Of a DNA stretch of 64,000 nucleotides, positions 39,060 to 47,680 are shown in pieces. The stretch is taken from the NCBI RefSeq assembly GCF_900182905.1, contig NZ_FXUF01000010.1:62001-126000 (forward strand), read 5' to 3'. The notes under the pieces were generated by a model. It was not told the DNA's origin and did no database searches. It saw nothing but the letters and a program-made list of their open reading frames with translations. The stretch comes from Anoxynatronum buryatiense (lineage in GTDB: Bacteria; Bacillota; Clostridia; Peptostreptococcales; Tindalliaceae). Within the stretch, counting starts at the first letter, position 1; each line of letters starts with the position of its first letter. Made by a program: the position numbers and the translations under genes.

Positions 39060-39177
39060 GATGACCATGCCTTTCGTGCTGTCTGTTGGCATTGACCGGT
39101 CTCATGGTCGCCCAGCCGTTGTTCGGAATATTGGCCCATGATAGACTGCCGGTAACAGCAAAGTGATGTTACCAGCA

Positions 39178-41511
39178 TTATACCTGAAAATGACGAAGAG
39201 CGGAAGTCTGCTGCAGTTGGCAAAACACTTTTTCCGGTGTGGCGGGCAGTTCCCGGATTCGTACACCGCAGGCATTGTAAATGGCGTCGGTGATAGCAGG
39301 GGCTACGGTGTTCACCACCACTTCACCAATGGATTTGGCGCCATAGGGGCCGGTGTCGTCGAAGCCGTCCAGGAGCTCCACCCGAATGGTGCCCACATCG
39401 GTGCGTCCCGGCAGCTTGTATTGCATGAAGGTATCCTGAATCAGCTTGCCGGTGGTGGTATAAGCGGCTTCCTCGTAAAGGGCCAGTCCGATGCCCTGGG
39501 CAATGCCGCCTTCGGCCTGCACTTTGGCCAGCATGGGGTTAATGGGAGTGCCGCAGTCCACCACGCCCACAAAATCTTCCAGGGTGACCTGGCCGGTCTC
39601 CAGATCCACTTCCACCTGAGCGAAGCCGGCCATGAAGGGCGGCGCCGCCTTTTTAGGCACATAGGAGCCAGTGACAGACAGTTGTTCATGAATGACGCTG
39701 TAGGTGATTTTTTGGGAAAACGCAGCCAGGCTGATGGTTTCATAGGGCTGGCGACGAATCACCTGTTCACCGTCGAAATCAATGTTTTCTTCCACTGTAT
39801 CGAAATAGGCGGCACCGGTTTTCTGAATGGCTGCCAACATTTTGCCGGCGGCGTCCAGAATGGCATTGCCGGTGGTATAGGTGGTGCTGGAAGCGTAGGC
39901 CCCACTGTCAAAGGGGGTCAGGTCGGTATCGGCGGTGTAGAGAACGATGCGATCCATGGGAACTCCCAGTGCTTCCGCGGCTATCTGGGCGAGAATGGTG
40001 TCGGCACCGGTACCGATGTCGGTGGATCCCAGGGTCAGGCTGAAAAAACCGTCGTCATTGAGTTTCAAGCTGGCAGCCGCCATATCAATGTTGGGCAGCC
40101 CTGAACCCTGCTGGGAGATGGCCATGCCTACCCCCCGCACCCGGTTACTGCTCACCTGCTGCCGGGGATATTTGCTTTCCCATCCGATGAGGGCTTTGCC
40201 CCGGGTCACACAGGCTTCCAACAGGCAGCTGTCCATGAGCATGGGTGCCTCGCCGGCGCCTTTGGTGACCATGTTGTAAAGGGGAGTGGTTTCCCCCTGG
40301 CGAATCATATTTTTTTCCCGGACCACCGCCGGATCAAGCCCCAGTTCATGGGCCAGCTCGTTGATGGCCGATTCCAGTGCAAAGATGCCCTGGGTCACAC
40401 CGTAACCCCGCAGAGCACCGCCGGGCACATGGTTGGTGTAGACTGCCTTGCCCCGAAACCGACAGGCTTCCACCCGGTTGTAAAGGGTAAGGACTTTCTT
40501 CCCGGCACTGCCCAGGGTGGTGGCCGCATGCTCCCCGTAAGCACCTGTATCCCAGATGCCGTTCATGTCGATGGCCTTGAGAGTGCCATCCCGGGAGGCT
40601 CCCAGGGTGATGGTAAACGTCATGGCGTGACGTGAGGTGGTACCCCGAAATACTTCCCGGCGGGTGTAGACAATTTTTGCCGGCCGGCCGGTTTTCAGGG
40701 TGATCAGGGCAGGATAAAACTCTGAGTGGACCGTTTGTTTGGAGCCAAAGCCGCCGCCAATTCGGGGTTTGATCACCCGTATGCGGGAGGCGGGTAGGTC
40801 CAGGGCATTGGCCAGTATGCGCCGCACATGGAAGGGAATTTGTGTGGAGCTGACCACCACCAGACGCCCGTAAACATCCAGATAAGTGAAGGTGCGCTGG
40901 GTTTCCATCATGGCCTGGGCCTGGCCCTGGGTGCGGTAGGTATGGGTCGTCACCAGGTCACAGTCCGGCAGCACTTCATCCACCTGTCCCAGTTCAAAGG
41001 CAACGGTGCCGGCGATGTTTTGCTGGGGGTCAAACCCGAAGCTGGCTTTTGCCAGTATTTCCGGTTCGGGATGGATAGGTGGCTGGCTGTCGGCGCTTTC
41101 CATGTCCAGCACCAGGGGCAGGGGCTCGTAGGTCACTTTGATGAGCTTCATGGCTTTTTCCGCCGCCTGGAGAGTCTCTGCTGCCACGATGGCCACATCG
41201 TCCCCCACGTGACGCACAGTGGCATCCAACAGAAACTTGTCGTGGGGCGACAGTTCCGGGTAGCTTTGCCCTGCCCGGGTGAAGGGCTTTCGAATCACGT
41301 CTTCATGGGTGAGGACACAGACCACTCCTGGCACTTTTTCTGCCCGGGATTTATCGATGCGGGATATGCGGGCATGGGCATGGGGACTGCGCAACACCCG
41401 CACCACCAGTGCATCCCGGGGAGTCAGGTCGTCGGTATACACGCCTTTGCCGGTGACCAGGCTCATGCCGTCCATTTTTGGAAGGCTTTGTTTCACAATT
41501 TTCAGCGTCAT
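39178..41511 (-). CDS. Molybdenum hydroxylase large subunit, xanthine dehydrogenase type
   Basis: A 777-aa molybdopterin subunit. Cofactor and catalytic elements in order: GKGVYTDDLTP at the N-terminus, RGGFGSKQ-type loop RIGGGFGSKQTVHSEF, GGALRGYGVTQGIFALES, LGSTDIGTGADTILAQIAAEALG and the C-terminal GAKSIGEVVVNTVAPAITDAIYNA, whose Glu is the catalytic base of the family. With the 2Fe-2S and FAD subunits it hydroxylates a purine or another N-heterocycle. The gene next to a purine permease favours xanthine or hypoxanthine. In clostridia some relatives need labile selenium; this cannot be read from the sequence. It overlaps the 2Fe-2S gene by 4 bases. Confidence 0.9.
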   Translation of the reverse strand: MTLKIVKQSLPKMDGMSLVTGKGVYTDDLTPRDALVVRVLRSPHAHARISRIDKSRAEKVPGVVCVLTHEDVIRKPFTRAGQSYPELSPHDKFLLDATVRHVGDDVAIVAAETLQAAEKAMKLIKVTYEPLPLVLDMESADSQPPIHPEPEILAKASFGFDPQQNIAGTVAFELGQVDEVLPDCDLVTTHTYRTQGQAQAMMETQRTFTYLDVYGRLVVVSSTQIPFHVRRILANALDLPASRIRVIKPRIGGGFGSKQTVHSEFYPALITLKTGRPAKIVYTRREVFRGTTSRHAMTFTITLGASRDGTLKAIDMNGIWDTGAYGEHAATTLGSAGKKVLTLYNRVEACRFRGKAVYTNHVPGGALRGYGVTQGIFALESAINELAHELGLDPAVVREKNMIRQGETTPLYNMVTKGAGEAPMLMDSCLLEACVTRGKALIGWESKYPRQQVSSNRVRGVGMAISQQGSGLPNIDMAAASLKLNDDGFFSLTLGSTDIGTGADTILAQIAAEALGVPMDRIVLYTADTDLTPFDSGAYASSTTYTTGNAILDAAGKMLAAIQKTGAAYFDTVEENIDFDGEQVIRRQPYETISLAAFSQKITYSVIHEQLSVTGSYVPKKAAPPFMAGFAQVEVDLETGQVTLEDFVGVVDCGTPINPMLAKVQAEGGIAQGIGLALYEEAAYTTTGKLIQDTFMQYKLPGRTDVGTIRVELLDGFDDTGPYGAKSIGEVVVNTVAPAITDAIYNACGVRIRELPATPEKVFCQLQQTSALRHFQV

Positions 41512-42083
41512 GGGGCCACCTTCCCTTCTCCAGAAATCGGGCGTGCTGCCCCTGGCACATTGTCGGCAGTCGTAGCGCCGGTGTTTTCAAGATGTTTGGC
41601 AGCGGCTTCATCTGGCAGCAGGTCTTCTCTGCCGGCTTTGGCTGCGAAGTAGGCCTTGATGGCCCGCAGCTGACTGGCGTAGCCGGTACAGCGGCACAAG
41701 TTTCCTTTTAGATGGTGCATGATCTCTGCTTCTGTGGGCTGTGCCACCAGAGCTTCCAGATAGAGGATATTCATCACGGTGCCACTGGTGCAATAACCGC
41801 ACTGATCTGCCCCTTCTGCCACAAAACAGCGGGCAATGGCGACGGCTGCCTCAGGCACGCCTTCTATGGTGGTGATTTCCCGCCCTTCCGCTTTCACTGC
41901 CAGCAACACACAGGAGAGCACCGCCCGGCCATCCAGATGCACGGTACAGACACCGCAGTTGCCGGTGTCACAGGCCTGGCGCACTCCCAGGCAGCCGTTT
42001 TCCCTTAGCACATCCACCAGATAGGCATCGGGGGAGATTTCAAGGATTTTGGCAACACCGTTGATGGTGGTATTCAATTTCAT
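41508..42083 (-). CDS. Molybdenum hydroxylase 2Fe-2S subunit
   Basis: A 191-aa subunit. The plant-type [2Fe-2S] motif is GCLGVRQACDTGNCGVCTVHLDG with a fourth Cys in VLSC. The second [2Fe-2S] site is CGYCTSGTVMN and GNLCRCTGYASQLRAI. It passes electrons from the molybdenum centre to the FAD subunit. The last 40 residues (from about 152) are an Ala/Glu-rich extension beyond the usual 150-160 aa. AAGGAGGTGGTCGGTC precedes the ATG; both ends overlap neighbours by 4 bases. Confidence 0.95.
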   Translation of the reverse strand: MKLNTTINGVAKILEISPDAYLVDVLRENGCLGVRQACDTGNCGVCTVHLDGRAVLSCVLLAVKAEGREITTIEGVPEAAVAIARCFVAEGADQCGYCTSGTVMNILYLEALVAQPTEAEIMHHLKGNLCRCTGYASQLRAIKAYFAAKAGREDLLPDEAAAKHLENTGATTADNVPGAARPISGEGKVAP

Positions 42084-42919
42084 GACCGACCACCTCCTTC
42101 ATTGCAAGCCCTAAGCACCCGGGCCACCAGTACCCGGCAAAGATGCTGCCGGTATGCACTGCTGCTCCGGCTGTTGGTACCGAAAACCAGCTCCCCGGCG
42201 GCGGTTTCTGCGGCCTGCTGAATGACTTCTTCAGTCCAGATCATCTGTGAAGATTCGTTGAGGGTCACCGCTGCCTCTTGCAAAAGGGACATGGCACTGT
42301 GGGCCAGCGCTGCCCGGCGAGGCCGGGCTCCCACACTGATGCGCAGCTTTCCATTGACCACCGCTGCCGCCGCATTGAGAAGGGCGTAATCTCCAGCCGT
42401 TTTGCGAAGAGACACATAACCGCCCTTACAAACTCCTTTTTCAATAATAACGGCTTCCAGCAAATCTTTCCCGCCGGCTCCCTGCTCTAAAAAAGTCTCC
42501 AGTGGCATTTCCCCTGCCTGATGCAGCCGCACCTTCACCGGCAGCGCCAAGAGGCCAGTGATCAGATCGGAAAATCCGTACCGGGCGTAGACACTGGCAC
42601 CCACCGTCACCACATTGCGCAGCTGCACTCCCACAATTTCTCTGACGGCGGCGGCCGGGAGGCCGGCGTACTGCCGGTTCAGCTCCCGGTGCTGTTCCAG
42701 TTCACCCAAAGTCACCGCGGCACCGATTTCCCAGTGGTCATCATGTTCTGTGATGCAGTGCAACCCACACCGGGAGAGGTCAATGAGGGTGGTGATGTTC
42801 TTGCTGCCCATCCGCAGAAAGGCACCGCCCCCCAACAGCGTGGCGAAACGGTTCTGCTGCAGGGCTTCAAAGGCTTCAGCCGTTGTTGAGGGGGTTATCA
42901 CGTTTTTAACGGTGATCAT
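42080..42919 (-). CDS. Molybdenum hydroxylase FAD subunit
   Basis: A 279-aa subunit of the CoxM/XdhB type with TLLGGGAFLRMGSKNITTLIDLSRC (FAD pyrophosphate binding), EIGAAVTLGELEQH, and VGVQLRNVVTVGASVYARYGFSDLITGLLAL, followed by the C-terminal CO-dehydrogenase flavoprotein domain (GDYALLNAAAAVVNGKLRISVG). It transfers electrons to NAD+ or another acceptor. GGAGGGATAGTGT precedes the ATG. It is directly downstream of the purine permease gene, with a 3-base gap. Confidence 0.92.
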   Translation of the reverse strand: MITVKNVITPSTTAEAFEALQQNRFATLLGGGAFLRMGSKNITTLIDLSRCGLHCITEHDDHWEIGAAVTLGELEQHRELNRQYAGLPAAAVREIVGVQLRNVVTVGASVYARYGFSDLITGLLALPVKVRLHQAGEMPLETFLEQGAGGKDLLEAVIIEKGVCKGGYVSLRKTAGDYALLNAAAAVVNGKLRISVGARPRRAALAHSAMSLLQEAAVTLNESSQMIWTEEVIQQAAETAAGELVFGTNSRSSSAYRQHLCRVLVARVLRACNEGGGRS

Positions 42920-42922
42920 ACA

Positions 42923-44287
42923 CTATCCCTCCTGTTCCATCTCTTTTCTTTCCTGTTGTTCGTCTGCCAGGGTTTTTTGGGGCAAAATCAGGTTCAGAGT
43001 AAAGGCCACGATGGTGGCGATGACGACGGCTGAACGCCCAAAGACCATCATCACCCAGTCAGGAAAGAGTTCCAGTGACTGGGGCACTTGGGTGATGCCA
43101 ATGCCCAGGGCCACTGCCAGGCCCACAATGGCCATGTTCCGGCCAGATAGTTCATCCTGAATAATCAGTTTGATACCTGTCATGGTGATCATGGCAAAAA
43201 CGGTGATGGTGGCACCTCCCAGCACGCTCTGGGGAATGGTGGTCATCACGGCTCCAAATTTGGGCACAAATCCTGCCAGCAGGATGAAGGCAGCGGCAAT
43301 GCCCAGAACGAAACGACTGACCACTTTCGTCATGGCTACAATACCCACGTTCTGGCTGTAGGTGGCTGTGGGCAGCCCCCCGAAGAAAGAAGCCACTATG
43401 CTGGAAACCCCGTTACCCACAATCCCGCCGGAAAGTTCTCTGTCGGTGACTTCCCGACCCATGCCACCCACAGTGGTGGCTGAAAGATCGCCCACGGCCT
43501 GAACCGAGTTGACAATGTACATGATGACCATGCTGAGAATGGCCGGCGGATAAAACTCAATGCCAAAGTGAAGGGGGCGGGGAAGGGCAAACCAGGCTGC
43601 TTCGGCCACAGGGGCAAAGCTCACCAGGTTCAGTAAAATGGCGATGACATAGCCTACAGCGATGCCCACCAAAATGGAAGCCAATTTGAAATATCCCTTT
43701 GCAAACTGATTGCAAAACAGTACCACTGACAGGGTGATGATGGCCACTGCCCAGTTGGTGTAAGAGCCATAAGTGGGGGATCCAACGCCTCCGGCGATGT
43801 AGTTGATGGCGATGGGGTAGAGGGACAGGCCAATGGTGAACACCACAGTTCCAGCCACCAGGGGAGGAAAATATTTGCGCACATGCTTGATGAAGATCCC
43901 CACCAGAACGGCGACACATCCGCCCACCAGCTGGGCACCAAAAATACCGGCAATGCCGTACTGGGAACCAATGGCGATGATGGTGGGCACGTAAGCAAAG
44001 CTGACGCCCATAATCACCGGAAGACCTGAACCCACTTTGCCAATGGGGTACAGCTGCAGCAGGGTGGCAATACCCGCAATGAACATGGCACACTGCACCA
44101 GCAGCGTGCGGTCGGCAGAATTCAGACCCACCACACCGGCAATGATGATGGCCGGGGTCACGTTACCCACAATCATGGCCAGTACGTGCTGAAGACCCAG
44201 GGGAACGGCTTTTCCCAAAGCAGGGACACCGTTCAGATCAAAAACAGAGGTGCTGCGGGGCGCTGCGTTGTTGACGGCTTTTTCCAT
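42923..44287 (-). CDS. Nucleobase:cation symporter 2 (uracil/xanthine permease family)
   Basis: A 454-aa permease with 12-14 helices. NCS2 signatures include LGLQHVLAMIVGNVTPAIIIAGV near residue 30, the helix-3 motif VGSGLPVIMGVSFAYVPTI, and AVGDLSATTVGGMGREVTDRELSGGIVGNG followed by FFGGLPTATYSQNVGIVAMTKVVSR, which carry the substrate-binding Gln/Glu/Thr positions. Xanthine or uric acid with a cation is the likely cargo. GGAGGAGCAACAA precedes the ATG at 44287, rather than the upstream ATG at 44314. It is the first gene of the hydroxylase operon, behind a leader with an intrinsic terminator. Confidence 0.93.
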   Translation of the reverse strand: MEKAVNNAAPRSTSVFDLNGVPALGKAVPLGLQHVLAMIVGNVTPAIIIAGVVGLNSADRTLLVQCAMFIAGIATLLQLYPIGKVGSGLPVIMGVSFAYVPTIIAIGSQYGIAGIFGAQLVGGCVAVLVGIFIKHVRKYFPPLVAGTVVFTIGLSLYPIAINYIAGGVGSPTYGSYTNWAVAIITLSVVLFCNQFAKGYFKLASILVGIAVGYVIAILLNLVSFAPVAEAAWFALPRPLHFGIEFYPPAILSMVIMYIVNSVQAVGDLSATTVGGMGREVTDRELSGGIVGNGVSSIVASFFGGLPTATYSQNVGIVAMTKVVSRFVLGIAAAFILLAGFVPKFGAVMTTIPQSVLGGATITVFAMITMTGIKLIIQDELSGRNMAIVGLAVALGIGITQVPQSLELFPDWVMMVFGRSAVVIATIVAFTLNLILPQKTLADEQQERKEMEQEG

Positions 44288-44390
44288 TTGTTGCTCCTCC
44301 TTTTTTTCATGCATGTTTTTTCACGCGTCGCTTCTTTCCTTCTTCCATGACTGCTGGCTTGTGCCGCCTCAAGCGCTGGAATCCAGGCAA

Positions 44391-44437
44391 ATAAAAAGGC
44401 CAGCACAAAACGAGGGTTTCCCCTCCTCGTGCCGGCC
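44391..44437 (-). terminator. Intrinsic terminator inside the permease leader
   Basis: On the minus strand GGCCGGCAC (44437-44429) pairs with GTGCTGGCC (44406-44398) around an inner GAGGG/CCCTC stem, followed by TTTTTAT. It lies after the promoter and before the permease ribosome binding site, so it should attenuate the operon. Confidence 0.8.
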
Positions 44438-44560
44438 ACCTGGAGCGTCATGTTTTCTGATCTCCGGTCACTGCCGTCCGCATGTTCAGTTGTAATTACC
44501 TGGGAGATTCATTGCCCGCAACAGGCTTGGTGTCCTGCCGGGGTGAATTTTCTTAAGTTT
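44438..44560 (-). ncRNA. Candidate cis-regulatory leader RNA (attenuator), class not recognised
   Basis: The transcript can form a 5' arm (AUUCA/UGAAU enclosing CCCG...CGGG and GCAGG...CCUGU), then a second stem CUCCCAGGU (44506-44498) with ACCGGAG (44468-44462). The same ACCGGAG can instead pair with CUCCAGGU (44445-44438), which abuts the terminator's 5' arm. These two near-identical partners make mutually exclusive structures, as in riboswitches. It does not match the guanine riboswitch core, and I could not assign it to any class I know. Confidence 0.5.
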
Positions 44561-44568
44561 CCAAATAC

Positions 44569-44597
44569 ATTTTATCATAACCCAAACCATGATGCAA
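44569..44597 (-). promoter_or_regulatory. Promoter of permease-hydroxylase operon
   Basis: On the minus strand TTGCAT (44597-44592) and TAAAAT (44574-44569), 17-base spacer. Transcription would start near 44562, about 275 bases before the permease ATG. Confidence 0.6.
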
Positions 44598-44660
44598 TAT
44601 TAACAACAGTGTCTCCTGCTCTAAAAAAATCTACACATCTACTTTTACGAAATTCGCTGG

Positions 44661-45449
44661 CTACAGGATGGCAAAAACCAGTTTTTCCTGGTCTTTTCGG
44701 CTGTCGCAGACCACTTCGTCAAGACGCAGTGAACAGCCGGCCACCTGCGACAGGCTTTTCACCAGCGTTTGCTGGTTTTCGGTGTAAAAAAGGCGCCGGT
44801 GATAGTCCACCAGGCTGTGATGCCGTCGATTCACCAAGATTCCCTCTTCCAGACGGGTGAGACATCCCCTGGCACGAATCTCAATACTGCCGGCGGTCAG
44901 AGAAACGTGAAGATCCCGGGGGCCTTTGCCGGTGTTTTGTTTCATGAACCGGGCCATTTCCCCTTTGATTTTCATCTCCATTTCTGCCAGCTCGTCACCG
45001 TTGGCCAGACACCTTTCCCCCAGCACCACCAGGCAGTTTTCTTTTTTGATGATCTCCCGAGCCACCTGATGCATCTGCTCCAGCAGTTCTTCCAGCTGAA
45101 TGGGTTTCACCACGTACCGGACAATGCCCACACCGACGGCTTCAATGATGGTGTCGCTGTCTGAAAGGGCCGAGGTGATGATCACCGGGATCTCCAGCCC
45201 CATCCGGCGGAGCCGCCGCACCATGGCCAGCCCATCCATTTCAGGCATTTTTAGGTCGGTGATGATCAGTTGTGGCGGCTGCTCTTCCACCGCCTTTAAG
45301 GCTTCCAAACCATTGGCAGCCAGTCGAAGACGGCCCACTCGCCGTTTCAGGTAGAGGGCCAGTTCCTGGCGGGTATCACTGTCATCTTCCACATAGAGCA
45401 CATGGAGCCGGTTTAAGGCTGCCGGTGAGGCTGATTTCTCAGTTGTCAT
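44661..45449 (-). CDS. Response regulator with C-terminal DUF2294-like domain
   Basis: A 262-aa protein. The receiver (residues 15-125) has VLYVEDDSDTR, phospho-acceptor D65 (IITDLKMPEMDG) and K115 (RYVVKPIQ). No DNA-binding domain follows. Instead residues about 155-262 read EMEMKIKGEMARFMKQNTGKGPRDLHVSL, IRARGCLTRLEEGIL and a C-terminal VAGCSLRLDEVVCDSRKDQEKLVFAIL, the pattern of DUF2294, a small domain usually found alone. The fusion is unusual, and the output is probably not direct DNA binding. The ATG overlaps the kinase stop by 4 bases. Confidence 0.82.
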   Translation of the reverse strand: MTTEKSASPAALNRLHVLYVEDDSDTRQELALYLKRRVGRLRLAANGLEALKAVEEQPPQLIITDLKMPEMDGLAMVRRLRRMGLEIPVIITSALSDSDTIIEAVGVGIVRYVVKPIQLEELLEQMHQVAREIIKKENCLVVLGERCLANGDELAEMEMKIKGEMARFMKQNTGKGPRDLHVSLTAGSIEIRARGCLTRLEEGILVNRRHHSLVDYHRRLFYTENQQTLVKSLSQVAGCSLRLDEVVCDSRKDQEKLVFAIL

Positions 45450-47419
45450 GCGTTAACTGCTCCCTTCTCTTCAGGAATTCGGATGGTCATGACGGCTCCC
45501 TGGGTGCTGTTTTCCCAGCGGAGGGTGCCTTTGAGGCTGTTCTCCACAATGGTTTTGGTCATGTAGAGACCCAGACCGGTTCCCTGCTTTTGAGGTTTGG
45601 TACTGAAGTAGGGCTCAAAAATACGGTCGGCGATGGTTGCTGGAATGCCGCCGCCAGTGTCGGCAATACTCACGGCCACCCAGGGGGTATCGTTGTCAAT
45701 GGTGATGTGGATTTTTCGCTGAGAGATCTGTTTTTCCACCAAAGCATCCACCGCATTGGCAATGAGGTTGAACGCCGCCTGAGAAAACTGATTTCGGTAT
45801 CCACAGGCACGTAGATTTTCATCGGCCTCTGTGGTCACCTGAATTTTGTGAAGCAGGAAACGGTCTTCCATCAGATCAAGCACTTCCTCCACCGCTTCCA
45901 TCACCCGAAATGCCTCCCGCTGTGTGGTGGGATTGGCAAATTGCATAAAATCGTCAATGGTGCCGGACATGCGGCCAATGAGTTTACGGCTTTTATCCAT
46001 GGATTGAATCATGTGACTTTCATCCAGTTCGCCGTGCCAGAAAGCATCTTCCAGATTGCCCAGCACCAGTCCCAGGTTATTCAGCGGCTGCCGCCACTGG
46101 TGGGCAATGTGCGTCACCATTTCCCCCATGGCAGCCATGCGGGCCTGGTAGAGCATAAAAGCTTCTTTACGCCGGTTCTCCTCCCGTTCCTGTTGGAACA
46201 GCTTTTCAAGACGGCGGGCGGCACTGCGGGAAGTGATGGTCACCAGCAAAAATCCGGTGAGTACCAGAAACCCCACCAGTGTGAGTACCCGGAGCAATTG
46301 TTGCTGGTGTTCCTGCTTTTCCTGTTGCAAACGGCTGTAGTCGAAAATAAACTGAGACAGGTCAAGGGGTTCTGAGAGGAGCCCCAGCCTGGTGAGGGCC
46401 TGATGGGTCTGTTCCCATCGAAAGGGATGAAGGTTGCCCACTTCCACCACCGGATAATAGGTGAGTTCCAGCACCTGTTGGGCCTGAAAACGGTTATAAG
46501 CCAACAGTTCACTAGCATGAAAAAACCGATGATCGCCGGCCGCATCATCATTGCCCGCCAGGGAGTTCTGGAAAACATCCGTCATGGCTTTTGCCATTTC
46601 TTCAGGATTATCCAGGGCATGGCGCCATCCTTTCAGCGTGGCCTGGCGAAAAGCCTCCACCAGCTCCGGATCGTCCCGGGTGAGCCGGGTGGTGGTAAAA
46701 AGCGAATCACCATAAAAATCGATGCCGTAATCCAGCGGGCGCAGCACTGCCACAGGGACACCGGCTCTGCGGGCTTCCATCAGAAGACTGCCCAGGTATA
46801 CGGGTACCACCTCATAGCGACCAGTAGTGAGGTCTTCAAGGGTAAAACTGCCGCTTTTTTCTGTGTAGGGGAGTTGGCCGGGATCGATCCCTTCTGCAAT
46901 GAGCATGGCCTGCAGCTCCACATCCAGCAGGTCGTGGTGTCGGCGGGCGACGGCAAGATCCAGTAAATCCACCAGCGTGGTCATGGGAGTATCTTCCAAA
47001 CGGTAATAAGCCACGGCACTTCGCTGAAAAATGGCTGCCACCACCGAAAGAGATTCGCCCTGTTCATTGGCCATCAATATGTCCACTGCTCCCACGCCAA
47101 AATCAGCCCTGCCGGCCTGCACTTCTTCTGTGGCCTGCCGTACTTCTCCTTTTTCATCAAAGGCAGAGCGTATGGTGACATCCAGCCCGGCATCGGCGTA
47201 ATATCCCTGCCACAAAGCAGCGTAATATCCCGCAAACTGAAACTGGGGTTCCCAGCGCAGCTGCAGGGTCACCGGCCTGAGAGGGGTCGCCTGGGGCGGT
47301 GTTCCCGCAGTATCGTTACCAGGCAGGGCATGACTGAAGGCAGCTGCATTGACCATCGTCATGTTCAGCAGGCACACCAGCCATAAAACAACTGCTAGCA
47401 TGATTGGTTTTAGGCGCAT
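45446..47419 (-). CDS. Histidine kinase with extracytoplasmic NMT1-type substrate-binding domain
   Basis: A 657-aa kinase. It has a signal peptide (MRLKPIMLAVVLWLVCLLNM), then an NMT1/THI5-like periplasmic-binding domain at about residues 48-330: VTLQLRWEPQFQFAGYYAALWQGYYADAGLDV is the family's signature. Then come a coiled segment, one membrane helix (377-397), the phospho-acceptor region MGEMVTHIAHQWRQPLNNLG with His440, and an ATPase domain (FNLIANAVDALVEK, VSIADTGGGIP, STKPQKQGTGLGLYMTKTIVENS). NMT1 domains bind thiamine-pyrimidine or other small heterocycles, so a nucleobase-like ligand is plausible beside the purine locus. GGAGGCAGCGATTTC precedes the ATG at 47419. Confidence 0.9.
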   Translation of the reverse strand: MRLKPIMLAVVLWLVCLLNMTMVNAAAFSHALPGNDTAGTPPQATPLRPVTLQLRWEPQFQFAGYYAALWQGYYADAGLDVTIRSAFDEKGEVRQATEEVQAGRADFGVGAVDILMANEQGESLSVVAAIFQRSAVAYYRLEDTPMTTLVDLLDLAVARRHHDLLDVELQAMLIAEGIDPGQLPYTEKSGSFTLEDLTTGRYEVVPVYLGSLLMEARRAGVPVAVLRPLDYGIDFYGDSLFTTTRLTRDDPELVEAFRQATLKGWRHALDNPEEMAKAMTDVFQNSLAGNDDAAGDHRFFHASELLAYNRFQAQQVLELTYYPVVEVGNLHPFRWEQTHQALTRLGLLSEPLDLSQFIFDYSRLQQEKQEHQQQLLRVLTLVGFLVLTGFLLVTITSRSAARRLEKLFQQEREENRRKEAFMLYQARMAAMGEMVTHIAHQWRQPLNNLGLVLGNLEDAFWHGELDESHMIQSMDKSRKLIGRMSGTIDDFMQFANPTTQREAFRVMEAVEEVLDLMEDRFLLHKIQVTTEADENLRACGYRNQFSQAAFNLIANAVDALVEKQISQRKIHITIDNDTPWVAVSIADTGGGIPATIADRIFEPYFSTKPQKQGTGLGLYMTKTIVENSLKGTLRWENSTQGAVMTIRIPEEKGAVNA

Positions 47420-47455
47420 GAAATCGCTGCCTCCATTTCGCAAGCGGCAGGCCTG

Positions 47456-47680
47456 TTAATCCAGATCCAGTTGGTTCAGCAACTCCCGCAGTGATTTGAC
47501 TTCCTCTTGTGTCAGGGTGATGCCTTTGCCCATTTTGGCATGCTCAGGGGCCCAGTCCCGCAGGTCATACTTGGGGGATCGGTCATTCCAGCTCACCAAA
47601 TTCAGTTCTTTTGCCCAGCCTTTACTGCCCTCTCCGATCAGTCCCAGATGTTCCGTAATCTCATATTTGATTTCTGCCAT
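47456..47680 (-). CDS. YdbC family small protein (PC4-like)
   Basis: A 74-aa protein: IKYEITEHLGLIGEGSKGWAKELNLVSWNDRSPKYDLRDWAPEHAKMGKGITLTQEEVKSLRELL. This matches the YdbC family of Firmicutes, which adopts the PC4 single-stranded nucleic-acid-binding fold. The W-N-x-R-x-P-K-Y-D-x-R-D-W core and M-G-K-G-I-T-L are intact. It is expected to bind ssDNA or RNA in the cytoplasm; its physiological role is not known. A GGAGGAAAAACA ribosome binding site precedes the ATG. It lies 36 bases upstream of the NMT1 kinase on the same strand. Confidence 0.85.
   Translation of the reverse strand: MAEIKYEITEHLGLIGEGSKGWAKELNLVSWNDRSPKYDLRDWAPEHAKMGKGITLTQEEVKSLRELLNQLDLD

Larger units (their letters stand above)
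44288..44660. other. Leader and promoter region of the permease-hydroxylase operon
   Basis: This 373-base region holds a minus-strand promoter (44597-44569), a structured leader (44560-44438), an intrinsic terminator (44437-44391) and a 100-base segment to the permease start. The two-component operon ends at 44661, just upstream of the promoter. Confidence 0.6.

Noticed and set aside
39163-40104. 313-aa plus-strand open frame over the molybdenum hydroxylase.
   Set aside because: Gly/His-rich antisense shadow without start signals; the minus strand has conserved cofactor motifs.
44461-44560. Leader considered as guanine, glycine, guanidine (ykkC) or TPP riboswitch.
   Set aside because: Short stretches such as CCCAGGUA recall glycine aptamers, but the conserved cores of these classes as I know them are not present.
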